Source: Thermoanaerobaculia bacterium (GTDB taxonomy: Bacteria; Acidobacteriota; Thermoanaerobaculia; Multivoradales; JAIOJS01). Taken from it: a stretch of DNA of 64,000 bases. A program made the translations under genes and the position numbers. The stretch is from NCBI GenBank assembly GCA_030429235.1, contig JAUIDB010000009.1, positions 1 to 64,000 on the forward strand, in the 5' to 3' direction. Position 1 is the stretch's first letter. Each line of letters starts with the position of its first letter. The notes under the pieces are model-generated. The model saw only the letters and a program-made list of their open reading frames with translations, had not been told where the DNA came from and made no database searches. Positions 1 through 9,434 of the stretch are shown here, piece after piece.

Positions 1-2214
1 GGTCAGCCCGTCGGCCTCGAGGACGGTCTCGTCACCGTCGAGAGCGCAGGAACCGACACAGGCGATCCGCCCATCTTCGATCACGATCGAGCCGGTCTCG
101 ATGACCCCGGACGGCCCCAGGGTCACTAGGCTGGCTCCGGTCAAGGCCAGGCGGCCTTCGGGGCGGAGCCGTGGGACCGACAGCTCGATCGGCCACTCGG
201 TGGTCGCCTCTTCGGTGTCGTCGGCCTGTAGGGCGACTTCGACGTGCAGGGGACCGTCACCGAACTCCAATGTCTCCGCGTCGAGGAAGCGGGGGTAGAA
301 ACCACCCTCCGTGCTCACCCGCCGGCTCGGTACGGGGCCACCCTCCAGTTCGAGCTCGAGGACCTCGGCCCGCGATCGAAAGAGTGGCAGCTGGGCGACG
401 TAGACCTCGTTGGCACTCTGAGCCGCCACGTGCCCGCCATCGGGGGAGATCACCAGCTCCTCGGCGTACTGAAGACGCACGTGTTCGCGGCGGTTCTCAC
501 CTTCGAGGTCGACCGAGACCAGAACCCCGACGTCTTCCTGGATCTCGTTGAAGTACAAGCGACCGTGCGGACCCCAGGAGGGCCGGGGCGGCATGATGCG
601 AGTATCCTGCATCGCTGGTGTGCGCGCGAGCACTCGGAGCGTGCCACCGGTCGGCGGGAGGAGCCCGACGTCCCACCATTCGTTGCGGGTCAGTCCGCGG
701 CCCCGGAAGGTGGCGCCGGAACCGCGGACGACGGCGAGGGCGGAGCCGTCCGGCCGCCAGGTGGGGTGTAGGTACTCCCCCGGCTCTTCGGTCAGCTGGC
801 GGTGCTGCTTCGTGGCGACATCCCACACCCACACGTGGCCCTCGTCCGGCTGTCCCCATCGCGTATAGGCCAGCGAGCGGCCGTCCGGCGACCAGGAAGG
901 CGTAGCTTCGAAGGCGCCACCGCCGCGCGTCGTCGGTGCGTCCGAAGTGATGCGCTGCGGCTTGCGGCCCTGGCGGGCGACCCAGACCCGGCCCGCGGCT
1001 TCGAAGGCCAGTCGCTTGCCGTCGGGTGAGCGGGTCTGCCAGCGAGCAAAGCGGATGGCGGCCGGGCCATCACCGATCGTGACCTCGGGCTGGGCCGGTT
1101 CGGAGAGCGTGCGACGCACCTGGGCGCGGAAGGGAATGTCGTGCGCCTCGAGACTGTCGAGATCGAGCCGAACCAGTTTGCCATTGCGCGACAGCACCAG
1201 TCCCGAACCGTCGGGCAGCCAGGCGTAGTTGGGAAGGTCGGTCTGGGCCTTGCCACCCTCGGAGATATCGATCTCGATCGGATCGAGGGCCAGTCGCTCG
1301 GTGCCGCTGGCGAGGTCGCGCAGCCAGAGAGCATTTCGGGGACCGAAGAGGTGACCGCGGTACTCGATCGTGCCATCTGGGATGCGGCGGGCGAAGGCCA
1401 GCGTCTGTCCATCGGGCGAGATGCGGGGGGCCACCGCACTGCCGCTCGACCCGCGATCCTGTGAGGCGTTGGTCCCGGCGGTGATGTCGATCTCTTCACC
1501 GGTTTCCAGGTCGAGCCGGCGCACCTGGACGCCTCCTCCGAGCAGGTCCTGGCGGCGCGACGCCGTGTGCTGGTAATAGAGGTACCGACCGTCCTTGGAG
1601 AAGCCGGGGGCCGTCAGGCCGCTTCCCTCGCTCACCAGGACGATCCCCTTGCCGCCGTCGACGTGGGCCATGCGGAGGTCGGACTTCGGCCAGCTTCCCG
1701 GTCTCCAACTGACGTGCCGAAACCCGATCCAATCGCCCGAGGGATGCCAAGTAGGCTCGGCGGCGCGGGTGGTCTTACCCGAGGTCAAGGCGCGCGGCTC
1801 GCTGCCATTGCTCTCCATGACCCAGAGCGCATCTTGCCCGGCTCGGTCAGAAATGAAGGCGATCTGTCGACCGTCTGGGGAGATGACGGGCAGAGAGTTG
1901 ATCGCCACGCCGCTGTCCTGGGTCAGGCACTCAGCTTCGCCACCCTCGATATCGAGTCGGTAGATCTGCCCGAGCAGGTCGAAAACGAGCCAGGTTCCAT
2001 CCGGAGAGACGTCGACCGACATCCAGGTTCCCTGGTCGACCTCGAAGTCGATTTCGCGGAGGGCCTCGCCGTGGGCGGCGGTGACATCCCACTTCTCCGG
2101 CTCCTGCTTCTCCTCCGCCGGGGGCGTGTCCGTCTCCTTCGCAGGCTCCTCTTGCGCTCCCAGCGGCCAGGAACCGACGAGCAACACCAACCACCAACCC
2201 AGACTCTTTCGCAT
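1..2214 (-). CDS. TolB/PD40 beta-propeller fused to amidohydrolase domain (3' end off window)
   Basis: The first 738 residues are present; the rest lies beyond base 1. A signal peptide (hydrophobic residues 7-19, then LGAQ) is followed by an acidic Pro/Glu linker and at least nine PD40-type strands with SPDG or WxPDG signatures (for example SPDGRQIAFISDRAG and WSPDGRSLAYTR), a TolB-like propeller of roughly residues 50-680. The last ~50 residues (GASLVTLGPSGVIETG, then IVIEDGRIACVG) match the small beta-sandwich that opens metal-dependent amidohydrolases, so the missing part should hold the TIM barrel. Known propeller-amidohydrolases are secreted and about 1,000-1,100 residues long; the substrate is unknown. 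The ATG has a good AAGGAG six bases upstream. A DPP-IV-like peptidase is the main alternative, but the C-terminal strand pattern favours an amidohydrolase. Confidence 0.82.
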   Translation of the reverse strand, partial: MRKSLGWWLVLLVGSWPLGAQEEPAKETDTPPAEEKQEPEKWDVTAAHGEALREIDFEVDQGTWMSVDVSPDGTWLVFDLLGQIYRLDIEGGEAECLTQDSGVAINSLPVISPDGRQIAFISDRAGQDALWVMESNGSEPRALTSGKTTRAAEPTWHPSGDWIGFRHVSWRPGSWPKSDLRMAHVDGGKGIVLVSEGSGLTAPGFSKDGRYLYYQHTASRRQDLLGGGVQVRRLDLETGEEIDITAGTNASQDRGSSGSAVAPRISPDGQTLAFARRIPDGTIEYRGHLFGPRNALWLRDLASGTERLALDPIEIDISEGGKAQTDLPNYAWLPDGSGLVLSRNGKLVRLDLDSLEAHDIPFRAQVRRTLSEPAQPEVTIGDGPAAIRFARWQTRSPDGKRLAFEAAGRVWVARQGRKPQRITSDAPTTRGGGAFEATPSWSPDGRSLAYTRWGQPDEGHVWVWDVATKQHRQLTEEPGEYLHPTWRPDGSALAVVRGSGATFRGRGLTRNEWWDVGLLPPTGGTLRVLARTPAMQDTRIMPPRPSWGPHGRLYFNEIQEDVGVLVSVDLEGENRREHVRLQYAEELVISPDGGHVAAQSANEVYVAQLPLFRSRAEVLELELEGGPVPSRRVSTEGGFYPRFLDAETLEFGDGPLHVEVALQADDTEEATTEWPIELSVPRLRPEGRLALTGASLVTLGPSGVIETGSIVIEDGRIACVGSCALDGDETVLEADGLT

Positions 2215-2391
2215 CACATCTCCTTGCAGACCGTGCCGTACTCTACCGCGGCACCGCTTGGCGCTCGTGGCCTCCCTCAGGGCGCATCGAGAACGAGGCG
2301 CACGCTGGCCTCGTAGGATCGCCCACACCCAGTACGGAAAAAGTGGCTCCCGGGTTGTCAGGAGGGCGGCTCGGCGCCGCCGGTGGTGGTT

Positions 2392-3768
2392 TCAGGGTGC
2401 AGGCAGAAGGACCACGGTGACGGTCGATTCGGTGGTCTCGATCCGGGCGGGTTCGAACTCGGCCTGGAGGCCGGAACCGACCAACTCGATCCGGTCCCCA
2501 GCCTGCTTTGGTTCGAACTCGGCCACTCCGAGGATCTCGACCCGCTGCACTCCGTTGAACAGGGGGTGCTCCCCGGCGGCCACCGTCAGCAGCGTGAGGT
2601 CGATCCCCTCGCCGTCGACGGCCGTCACACTGCCGTGGTCGTTGCCCAGCTTCAGCATCCTCGAATGCAGCAGGCCACCGTCGACCACTTCGACGTTGAG
2701 GGGATCGAACCCCTGGGGCCAGAGTGGTGTTTCGGGAGCCGCGACCAGCACCAGACGCAAGCCGGGATCCGCATCGAATTTGGCACGTCGGGTTTCCCGG
2801 TCCTGGCTGACCTTCCGGGCGTCGCGCCGCGCCCGGTGCTCCAGAACCTCGACTTCCGTGGCGGAGAGTGCACACGGATCGGCCTCGGCCACGGCTTCGG
2901 TAAGGAGTTCATGGAGCGGTCGGGTGTCGTCGGCTTCGAGTACTTCCTTCCACCCGGGCCGGAGCTGATCGAGTAGCAGCCCCAGCGCCGGGCCCACGGT
3001 GTAGAACCGCGTGCGCAAGGCGGTGGCGTCGAAGCCGGCCTCCGGGAAGTCGAGGTGGCTGTCACCGAGAGCTCGAAGCTGCACGTACTGGGCGAGTCCC
3101 TCGTTCCACTCGTTGCCGATCTCGTAGGCCTGAAACCGTGGGTCGAGTTCCGCGAAACGTCGGGCCCGGGCCTCCAGGCCGGCTCGGCTCCAGCAAGCTC
3201 GGTCGACGTCGTTCTCGGCGCTCACGGCTCGACGCAGCAATTCGGTCTCCTGGCGGCGCCAGGAGAGTTGATCGGGATCGGAGTACGGGTAGAGGAAGAG
3301 CTCCCCCTCGTTTGCGACCCACCCCGGGTGCCGAGCGCGCTGGAAGACGTGGAAGCCTTCGTGCAGCGCCACCGCGGCCAACGTCGGTACCGAACCACGA
3401 CTGCTCTCGGCGAGGAGGGTCGCGGTCGCCTGGCCGTCGATGTCGGCGCTGGAGTTCGAGGTGACCGCCGGGTGGCGCCCGGGGTACCGATAGACCGGTG
3501 CCATGGACGGGGCGACCGGTTCGAAGTCGCTCCCGGGTGCGGGGTGACGGAAGAGGTAGGTCGCTTCTCCGGTGTAGATCGCGAGGGGAATCGCGACCGG
3601 GTCGTAGTGGGGCCAGAACTTGTGGTGGGCAGCCAGGCGCCGAACCTCCTGTTCGATGGCCTGGGCTCTCTCGAACTCGGCGTTAGACGGTTCGGCCGCG
3701 AGGTTACCGGCGCCGGCCGCCAGGGCGAGGAGCAGGATCTTGGCGATCCGATCGAGTCGGTGGTTCAT
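2392..3768 (-). CDS. Putative exported gluzincin-like zinc peptidase
   Basis: 458 residues with an N-terminal signal peptide (about residues 7-25, ending NLAAE). I do not recognise the family by name. The sequence VALHEGFHVFQ places an HExxH-type zinc motif at residues 136-140, and a second helix with NEWNEGLAQY puts Glu223 about 85 residues further on, the spacing expected of a gluzincin HExxH...E site. The C-terminal ~130 residues lack catalytic motifs and look like beta-rich repeats. It probably acts in the periplasm or outside the cell (inference). No Shine-Dalgarno is visible; a TAGTCT box lies six bases before the ATG, so the message may be leaderless. It sits 178 bases downstream of the amidohydrolase-propeller start, same strand, so the two are probably separately transcribed. 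Confidence 0.7.
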   Translation of the reverse strand: MNHRLDRIAKILLLALAAGAGNLAAEPSNAEFERAQAIEQEVRRLAAHHKFWPHYDPVAIPLAIYTGEATYLFRHPAPGSDFEPVAPSMAPVYRYPGRHPAVTSNSSADIDGQATATLLAESSRGSVPTLAAVALHEGFHVFQRARHPGWVANEGELFLYPYSDPDQLSWRRQETELLRRAVSAENDVDRACWSRAGLEARARRFAELDPRFQAYEIGNEWNEGLAQYVQLRALGDSHLDFPEAGFDATALRTRFYTVGPALGLLLDQLRPGWKEVLEADDTRPLHELLTEAVAEADPCALSATEVEVLEHRARRDARKVSQDRETRRAKFDADPGLRLVLVAAPETPLWPQGFDPLNVEVVDGGLLHSRMLKLGNDHGSVTAVDGEGIDLTLLTVAAGEHPLFNGVQRVEILGVAEFEPKQAGDRIELVGSGLQAEFEPARIETTESTVTVVLLPAP

Positions 3769-3774
3769 GCCACG

Positions 3775-3780
3775 AGACTA
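3775..3780 (-). promoter_or_regulatory. TAGTCT -10-like box, leaderless-start candidate
   Basis: TAGTCT ends six bases upstream of the 3768 ATG, so transcription would begin at or next to the start codon. No Shine-Dalgarno is present. No convincing -35 is seen. One of a series in this window. Confidence 0.4.
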
Positions 3781-3952
3781 GCAAACGAAGCGGTCGGGGT
3801 TGAGCCTCCGTGGTCTCCCCCTGGATCCTTCTCCGGACAGAGGGTCCACTTCTCGCCCAGGAAGCGGCCTCCTCGTTTGTCGAGAGGTGGAGGATGCCGG
3901 CCGAGCCAACTGGGATCGGACCAGACGACTCGGCAACCCCGCGGCCCGAGAG

Positions 3953-5920
3953 CTAACGGGTGGGCTCGGACTCGGGGTCGGGGACGACGCGACGAGCGAG
4001 TTCCAGCAGGTCGAGGGCGGGACGGATGGAGGCCGAGTGTGAGTCCTGGTCGAGGTCGGCCCAGAGGGACTCGACGAGATCCCAGCTCGCGATTCCGCGC
4101 TCCGGCGAGTCGCGCAGGATCATCGCCGTGGTCGCGAGACCAGCGGCCAGACGAAAACCGGGGCTCATCGTGAGACTCTCCTCGTTCGCGGCAGGGACGA
4201 TCCGTTCGATCAGCCGGCTGGGACCACCGAGCGGGGGTTGATAACGAAGCCGAACGACCATCAGTTCGTCGCGGTAGGAGGCCCGTCGGGGCTTGGCGGG
4301 CCGCTGGTAGCGGAGGGAACGCCGAGTTGCCGCTTCCGACGGGGGAGCCAGTCCGCTGGGCACGACTTCGTAGAGGGCGGTGACGGTGTGACCGGCGCCG
4401 ATCTCGCCTCCATCCCGGTCGTCGTCGTCGAAGTCCTCGTCCGGCATGAGTCGGTTCTCGTAGCCGAGCAGACGGTAGCTCGCCACCCGGGCCGGGTTGA
4501 ATTCGGCTTGAATCTTCACCTGCTTTGCAATCGTCACCAACGTGCCGTCGACCTGCTCGACCAATATCTTCCGGGCCTCGGCGAGCGAATCGATGTAGGC
4601 GTAGTTGCCGTCGCCGCTCTGGGAGAGGTCCTCGAGCAGGTCGTCCTTGTAGTTGCCCATGCCGAAGCCGAGTACCGTCAGGGAGACCCCGGCTTTCGCC
4701 TCGTCGGCCACCCGTTGCTTCAGGGCCGAGCGATCGGTGATCCCGACGTTCCAGTCGCCGTCGGTGGCCAGGATAACGCGGTTGATACCGCCCGAGACGA
4801 GCTGTTCGCGGGCGAGTCGGTAGGCGAGTTCGATCCCTTCGCCGCCGTTGGTCGAGCCGCCGGCTGCGAGCCGGGTGAGGGCGTCGAGGATCGCTCCCCG
4901 GTCACTGGCGTCGGTCGGAGGAAGCACCACTCCCGCCGCGCCGGCGTACACCACGATCGCTACGCGATCGCCCTCCTCCAATTGCTCGACCAGCAGCCGC
5001 AAGGACCGGATGACCCACGGTAGCTTGTTCTCCTGACTCATCGAGCCCGAGACGTCGAGTAGAAAGACCAGATTGGCCTGCGGGCGCTCGCTGGGAGCGA
5101 GGCTCTGACCTCGTAGCCCGATGCGGACCAGTCGGTGCTCGGGTTGCCAGGGTGCCGACGCCACGTCGACGGTTGCCGAGAAGGGCTCCTCGCCCTCTGG
5201 TTCGGGATAGCCGTAGGCCTGGTTGAAGTAGTTGAGCAGTTCTTCGAGACGCACCGCATCCCGGGGCGGACGTTGGCCTTCGCTGAGGAAACGTCGGACG
5301 TTGGCGAACGATGCCGTGTCGACGTCGGTGGCGAAGGTCGAGAGCGGGTAGTCGTGGGGATCGCGGAAGCGGTTCTCGTCGATGGGGTCGTACGACTCGG
5401 TGTCGAAGTCCATCCGGTACCAGCCGGTTGGTGGCTGGCGAGCGGTGGGTGCGTTGGCCCGGACGCGGAAGTTCCGGGGTCTGACACGAGGGTGCTCGGC
5501 GGTGACCACGATCGCCTCGGTGAACTGGGTCGACAACGTGCCGTGGAGGGTCTCGGTGCGACCGACCTCGATGGTGACCTGGTAGACATAGGTGGAGAAT
5601 CCGTCCAACTCGAAGCGGACTTCGTACCGACCCGGGGGCAAGAGGAATCGGTAGGAGCCTCCCGCATCGGTGGTTGCGGAGCGCTCGAACGACCGCTCGC
5701 TGGAGTTGTCCAACGAGGTGACCGTGACGGTGACTCCGGGGAGAGCCTGGCCCATCTCGTCGCTGGCCGAGCCGCGCAGGACTCCGGACCCACTGGCGAG
5801 AGCAGCGGCGGCGAGCACGACCAGGATCAGGAAGGCCAGCCCGGCCCTCCCTAGCCGTTGGATTCCGCCAGGCCTGGGACGCAGGGTCGCCTCTTCGACG
5901 GTGCAGGGGAGTAGGAACAT
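3953..5920 (-). CDS. Carboxypeptidase-regulatory-like plus VWA (YfbK-type) exported protein
   Basis: 655 residues. A signal/anchor helix (about 27-44) is followed by a carboxypeptidase-D regulatory-like beta sandwich (about 46-135: GxVxD-type strand, TTDAGGSYRFLLPPGRYEV, ending TEAIVVTAEHP as in TonB-plug-like extensions), the YfbK N-terminal region (about 165-280), a von Willebrand A domain with MIDAS motif DVSGSMS at 289-295 and ATDGDWNVG further on, and the C-terminal YfbK region to the end. YfbK-like proteins are periplasmic or lipid-anchored with metal-dependent protein binding; their partners are unknown. The ATG is chosen because it follows a nearly perfect AAAGGAGGT at optimal distance, one of the strongest ribosome sites in the window. 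It is more complete than typical E. coli YfbK because of the added N-terminal sandwich. Confidence 0.85.
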   Translation of the reverse strand: MFLLPCTVEEATLRPRPGGIQRLGRAGLAFLILVVLAAAALASGSGVLRGSASDEMGQALPGVTVTVTSLDNSSERSFERSATTDAGGSYRFLLPPGRYEVRFELDGFSTYVYQVTIEVGRTETLHGTLSTQFTEAIVVTAEHPRVRPRNFRVRANAPTARQPPTGWYRMDFDTESYDPIDENRFRDPHDYPLSTFATDVDTASFANVRRFLSEGQRPPRDAVRLEELLNYFNQAYGYPEPEGEEPFSATVDVASAPWQPEHRLVRIGLRGQSLAPSERPQANLVFLLDVSGSMSQENKLPWVIRSLRLLVEQLEEGDRVAIVVYAGAAGVVLPPTDASDRGAILDALTRLAAGGSTNGGEGIELAYRLAREQLVSGGINRVILATDGDWNVGITDRSALKQRVADEAKAGVSLTVLGFGMGNYKDDLLEDLSQSGDGNYAYIDSLAEARKILVEQVDGTLVTIAKQVKIQAEFNPARVASYRLLGYENRLMPDEDFDDDDRDGGEIGAGHTVTALYEVVPSGLAPPSEAATRRSLRYQRPAKPRRASYRDELMVVRLRYQPPLGGPSRLIERIVPAANEESLTMSPGFRLAAGLATTAMILRDSPERGIASWDLVESLWADLDQDSHSASIRPALDLLELARRVVPDPESEPTR

Positions 5921-6218
5921 GGTGACCTCCTTTGGTTGCCTCGTCCTGGTTCAAGGATCAGGCCAATGCGGGAGCATCGTGCCGTCAAAGTCGAGGGTCA
6001 CCGCAGGCAAGTTCAGCGAATCCAGAGATTTGGCGGTCGGGTGGCGATGCGCGGCTGGCTCACCTCGCGAGGCACCCTGTAGGCGGATTTCAATTTTCTG
6101 GAACGACGAAAACCAGAAAGTCGAAGATCGCGGGGTTGGAGTCGTCGATCGGCCAGGGGGCGGGTCGTACTCCCTCCGAGCCCAGCGCCCTTGTCGTTGA
6201 GCTCGATCGTGGCCTCGC
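5921..6218. other. Intergenic region without recognisable gene
   Basis: About 300 bases between two minus-strand genes. It contains the strong Shine-Dalgarno of the 5920 gene and a slightly AT-richer patch near 6085-6115; short reading frames here have no homology signature or ribosome site. I see no RNA gene or clear terminator. Confidence 0.5.
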
Positions 6219-7022
6219 CTACTGCCCGGTGAGTTCTTCCAGAATCCCTTCCGCCATCTCGGCCTCGAAGGAACCGGGCTGGAGCCGGAGCACGCGTCGG
6301 AGGTCCGGAACGATCGAGTGATCGAGCTGCGGCACCATGAGGGTCAGGGTGTAGACGGCCAGCGTACTCACCCGCTCGGTAGGGGCGTCCATCACTTCGG
6401 CGTCGTTGAAGAGGGCGTCGTAGAAGAGATAGCGGCGGATGACGGGAATCATCTCAGGGTCCCAGGGGGCGGCGAGTGCGCCCAGTGCGACCCGTCTCGG
6501 GGCTTCTGGTCGCTTCTCGCGCTCCAGGTCGGCGGCCTCCTGGACCTCGGCCTCGTCCCACCCGTGCCGTTCGCCAAAACCGAACCCGATCTGCGCCGAG
6601 GCGAACGGTTGGTGCTCTCGTTGGGCCAGTTCCAAGACGAACTCGATGCGGGCGGCGGGAGGCAGCTCGTGGAATCGCCCAAGCGCGGCCAGCGTGGCCG
6701 CGGCCGCGAACCGTCGTTCCAGCTGGTCTTGTGCGGCGACCCAATCGGAATCGGCGATGGCCGAGAGATCGGATTCGTGCCGCCCCGCCGGCAACTCCGG
6801 TAGCAGGCAACTGATCTCGAACAGGAGCCAGGCATCTCCGCCCGGGGCGGTGCCCCAGGTCTTCAGGGTCTGGCACGTCGGGTTGGCGTCGGTCAGCCAG
6901 GCGTCCAAGACAACCCGAGGATCGGCTTCGTTCTCTGCCGGTAGGGCCGAGGCCCACCACAGGATGCAGAGCAAGCAAAGCGACCACAGTCTCGACGGCG
7001 GGGACGGGTCACAACAGTCCAT
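6219..7022 (-). CDS. Exported protein of unknown function
   Basis: 267 residues, not recognised. A short Cys-rich signal peptide (residues 11-29, SLCLLCILWWASALPA) precedes a predominantly alpha-helical mature region rich in Ala, Glu and Arg. A few Cys residues (TCQTLKTW, FEISCLLPEL) could pair in the periplasm. The C-terminal half (ALGALAAPWDPEMIPVIRR, then LDHSIVPDLRRVL) resembles HEAT-like helical pairs, but this is weak. A TAGGCT box ends six bases before the ATG and no Shine-Dalgarno is seen, which supports this start as a leaderless one. It is the only minus-strand gene between two ~200-300 base gaps and is probably monocistronic. Confidence 0.7.
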   Translation of the reverse strand: MDCCDPSPPSRLWSLCLLCILWWASALPAENEADPRVVLDAWLTDANPTCQTLKTWGTAPGGDAWLLFEISCLLPELPAGRHESDLSAIADSDWVAAQDQLERRFAAAATLAALGRFHELPPAARIEFVLELAQREHQPFASAQIGFGFGERHGWDEAEVQEAADLEREKRPEAPRRVALGALAAPWDPEMIPVIRRYLFYDALFNDAEVMDAPTERVSTLAVYTLTLMVPQLDHSIVPDLRRVLRLQPGSFEAEMAEGILEELTGQ

Positions 7023-7028
7023 AGACCG

Positions 7029-7034
7029 AGCCTA
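7029..7034 (-). promoter_or_regulatory. TAGGCT -10-like box, leaderless-start candidate
   Basis: TAGGCT, then six bases, then the 7022 ATG. The same hexamer and spacing occur before 41054, and with seven bases before 21923. Confidence 0.45.
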
Positions 7035-7217
7035 GCGCACCATGGGCCAGGGGTTGGTGGAGAGACACTCGAGGCCACCAGACCAGTTGGCTCACGGCCT
7101 CTTTCGAGTCGGGCAGTTCCGGGTTTCCGATCCCAGCGAGCCGGCCGCGGTTCGGTGGCGGGGGACTGACAGGGACTCAGAAGAAGTGGCCCCTGCGGTC
7201 GACACGCGGGACGTCTG

Positions 7218-8663
7218 TCAGCTGGTGGACACATTCGCAGACGACGGTGCAGGAGTGCTTCGACCCATTGCCGGCACCGTTCGCGTCTCGGGTTCGGCGG
7301 ACCTGGTGTCAGGCCGATCGAGTATCCCCTCGAGCAGCGGCAGCATGAGGGCCAACCGTTGTGAGCGAATGACCAGATCCCAAAGGGGCTCGAACTTCTT
7401 CCAGCCGGCGGCGTAGAGGAATCTCCGAACTCGGTGGGCCGTTGCCCCGCCGACCCGGGCGGCGCGGGCGAGGTTCGACCAACGGTAGAACTCCCGGTAG
7501 GCCTTCCAGTAGCCCAGCTCCAGGGTCTCGGGACTCATGTGGCGCGGTTCGAACACGGCGTGGCGCGTGTCGTAGCGTCGCCAGTCGCGATGCCGCAGAC
7601 GCCCTTCGGCGGCGATCCGGGCGAAGTACTGGGTGCCGGGGTACGGCGTCGCGATATGGAAGGTGGCGGTGGTGAGCCCTACCGAAACCGCCCAGTCGAC
7701 GGTCCTCTCGAAGACGTCGGTGCGGTCGTCGTCGAGGCCGAACACGAAGCTGCCGTTGATGGCGATCCCGAGGTCGTGCAACCGGGAGATGGCCGCTCGG
7801 TAGTTCGACTTGAGGTTCTGACGCTTGTTGCTCCGTTCCAGATTGGCGGCCGAGAGGCTCTCGAAGCCGATGAAGACGCTGCGCAGACCCGCTGCGGCGG
7901 CGAGCTCGATCGTATCGTCGCGCAGGATCGCGTCGAGCGTGGAGGCTCCCTGGAACAGGCGCTTCATACCTCGAAGGCCAACAAACAGTTCGCGGGCGAA
8001 GCGTCGGTGGCCGAGCAGGTGGTCGTCCAGGAAGTACAGGTGGCGTCCCGGCAGGCGCTCGATCTCCGCCAGGGCCTCGTCCACTGCCTGGGTGTAGAAG
8101 CCACGGCCACCCTGGAAGAATGCGTCCTTGTAGCAGAAGTCGCAGTGGTGGGGGCACCCCCGGCTGACGACGAGGGAGTTGGGGACCAGATAGCGCCGCC
8201 GGCGAATCAGGTCTCGCCGCACCGGAGGAACGCCGATCAGGCTTCGGGTGCGACCGGTGTACCGGGGCTGCAGCTGGCCGCGGCGAGCGTGAGCCAGCAG
8301 CTGCGGGAAGACCTCCTCCCCAGGTCCGAGACAGATCGCGTCGGCGTGTCGGCTGGCCTCCTCGGGCAGCGAAGTGACGTGCAGCCCACCGAGCGCCACC
8401 AGGCTGCCGCGGGCCCGGTAGAGATCGGCGATCTCGTAGGCTCGGTGAGCGTTGGTGATGTAGACCTGAATGACCACCAACTCGGGATCGTCGTCGAAGC
8501 GCAGCGTCTCGACATGTTCGTCCACCAACGTCAGATCGTCGGTGGGCTCGCAGTAGCCAGCGAGGGTCGCGAGACCGAGGGGAGGAAAGAGGGAATACTT
8601 GATCGGGCGGAAGAAGGGACTGGTCGCCTCGGTCAGGGCCGGCAGGATGAACTTGATGCGCAT
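7218..8663 (-). CDS. B12-binding-domain radical SAM protein
   Basis: 481 residues from the chosen ATG. The N-terminal ~140 residues have the fold pattern of a cobalamin-binding Rossmann domain (PPLGLATLAGYCEP, VVIQVYIT, VALGGLHVT, CLGPGEEVFPQLL). The radical SAM core follows, with the [4Fe-4S] ligands C170-x3-C174-x2-C177 in SRGCPHHCDFCYKD. Later strands (GLRSVFIGFESL, INGSFVFGLDDD, IATPYPGTQYF) are typical of the BchE/HpnP-like class. The C-terminal ~100 residues are basic and helical. Such enzymes catalyse methylations or rearrangements on hopanoids, tetrapyrroles or lipids; the substrate here cannot be told. The longer frame upstream has only low-complexity Arg/Ser, and the family begins with a strand like MRIKFILPA, so 8663 is preferred; TACCTT lies six bases before it. 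Confidence 0.88.
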   Translation of the reverse strand: MRIKFILPALTEATSPFFRPIKYSLFPPLGLATLAGYCEPTDDLTLVDEHVETLRFDDDPELVVIQVYITNAHRAYEIADLYRARGSLVALGGLHVTSLPEEASRHADAICLGPGEEVFPQLLAHARRGQLQPRYTGRTRSLIGVPPVRRDLIRRRRYLVPNSLVVSRGCPHHCDFCYKDAFFQGGRGFYTQAVDEALAEIERLPGRHLYFLDDHLLGHRRFARELFVGLRGMKRLFQGASTLDAILRDDTIELAAAAGLRSVFIGFESLSAANLERSNKRQNLKSNYRAAISRLHDLGIAINGSFVFGLDDDRTDVFERTVDWAVSVGLTTATFHIATPYPGTQYFARIAAEGRLRHRDWRRYDTRHAVFEPRHMSPETLELGYWKAYREFYRWSNLARAARVGGATAHRVRRFLYAAGWKKFEPLWDLVIRSQRLALMLPLLEGILDRPDTRSAEPETRTVPAMGRSTPAPSSANVSTS

Positions 8664-8669
8664 GCGATC

Positions 8670-8675
8670 AAGGTA
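8670..8675 (-). promoter_or_regulatory. TACCTT -10-like box, leaderless-start candidate
   Basis: TANNNT hexamer six bases upstream of the radical SAM ATG at 8663, which lacks a Shine-Dalgarno. Confidence 0.35.
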
Positions 8676-8783
8676 CTGCCCAGTTGTGGCTCGAAACGGG
8701 CGACTTCGAGGCAGACTCGGCCTCCCCCGAGACCTCGCCACGAACCAACCAGTACCCTGGGCTCTTACCGATGCGGACTCACC

Positions 8784-9434
8784 TCACCAGCGATAGGTCA
8801 CACCGATGCTGGCTTCCCTCTGCCACAGCACTCCATCGAGGCGTGCCGGCAGATCATGCCACCAGGCGCGAGCCTCGAGGCGCAGGTCGAGGTGGTTGCT
8901 GAGCGCGACCTTGAGGCCGCCGGCCAGGCTCCCCGAGAGGACCTCTTCGTCTACCGGCCTGGGTACGGCGTGCACGACCAGAGGCAGGTGGTAGGCACCG
9001 ACCGAAGAGTCGAAGCTCGTCACTCCCGCGGTCAGGGCGCCGAAGGGACGCAGTCGGTCGTGGCCCCAGGTACGAAGGACCCCGATCTGCGCCGTCGACC
9101 AGTCGTAGGTGCCCTGATCGACGATGTCCGGAAACTCGGAGCGAAACTCGAAATCCCCGTCCTGTTCGGTGTAGAGGAGTTCGATGGCCCATAGGGGGGA
9201 GATCGGAAGATCGAGAATCAGGGTGAACCGCGCCTGGTCGTCTTCGGTGAAGACCTCGGCGGTGACGCAAGGCGTGGTGACACAGTCGACCATGGGTGAG
9301 TGGGCTTCCGTGGTGAAGGTCGGACCGCCACTTCGGTGACCGACGGAGAGGGTGAGCTCGGGACCGTCGGCAGCGGCGACTGGGGCCCAGGACACGAGGC
9401 CCAGTAGAAGAATCGTGGTGCGTGGTCGAATCAT
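8784..9434 (-). CDS. Small outer-membrane beta-barrel protein
   Basis: 216 residues. A clear signal peptide (MIRPRTTILLLGLVSW... AAADG) is followed by alternating hydrophobic/polar strands, Trp/Tyr girdles and a terminal strand ending in VTYRW, the aromatic C-terminus recognised by the BAM machinery. Size and strand content fit an eight-stranded OmpW/OprF-N-like barrel. One disulfide-like pair (VDCVTTPCVTAE) sits in an early extracellular-type loop. The ATG is chosen over longer frames because of the signal peptide and a GAGGAG ribosome site. It lies 254 bases downstream of the cytochrome operon on the same strand; a functional link is possible but not shown. Confidence 0.8.
   Translation of the reverse strand: MIRPRTTILLLGLVSWAPVAAADGPELTLSVGHRSGGPTFTTEAHSPMVDCVTTPCVTAEVFTEDDQARFTLILDLPISPLWAIELLYTEQDGDFEFRSEFPDIVDQGTYDWSTAQIGVLRTWGHDRLRPFGALTAGVTSFDSSVGAYHLPLVVHAVPRPVDEEVLSGSLAGGLKVALSNHLDLRLEARAWWHDLPARLDGVLWQREASIGVTYRW

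Noticed and set aside
7434-9194. 586-residue plus-strand frame opposite the radical SAM gene
   Set aside because: Codon-phase shadow of 7218-8663 and 8784-9434; no motif or ribosome site, while both minus genes have clear domains.
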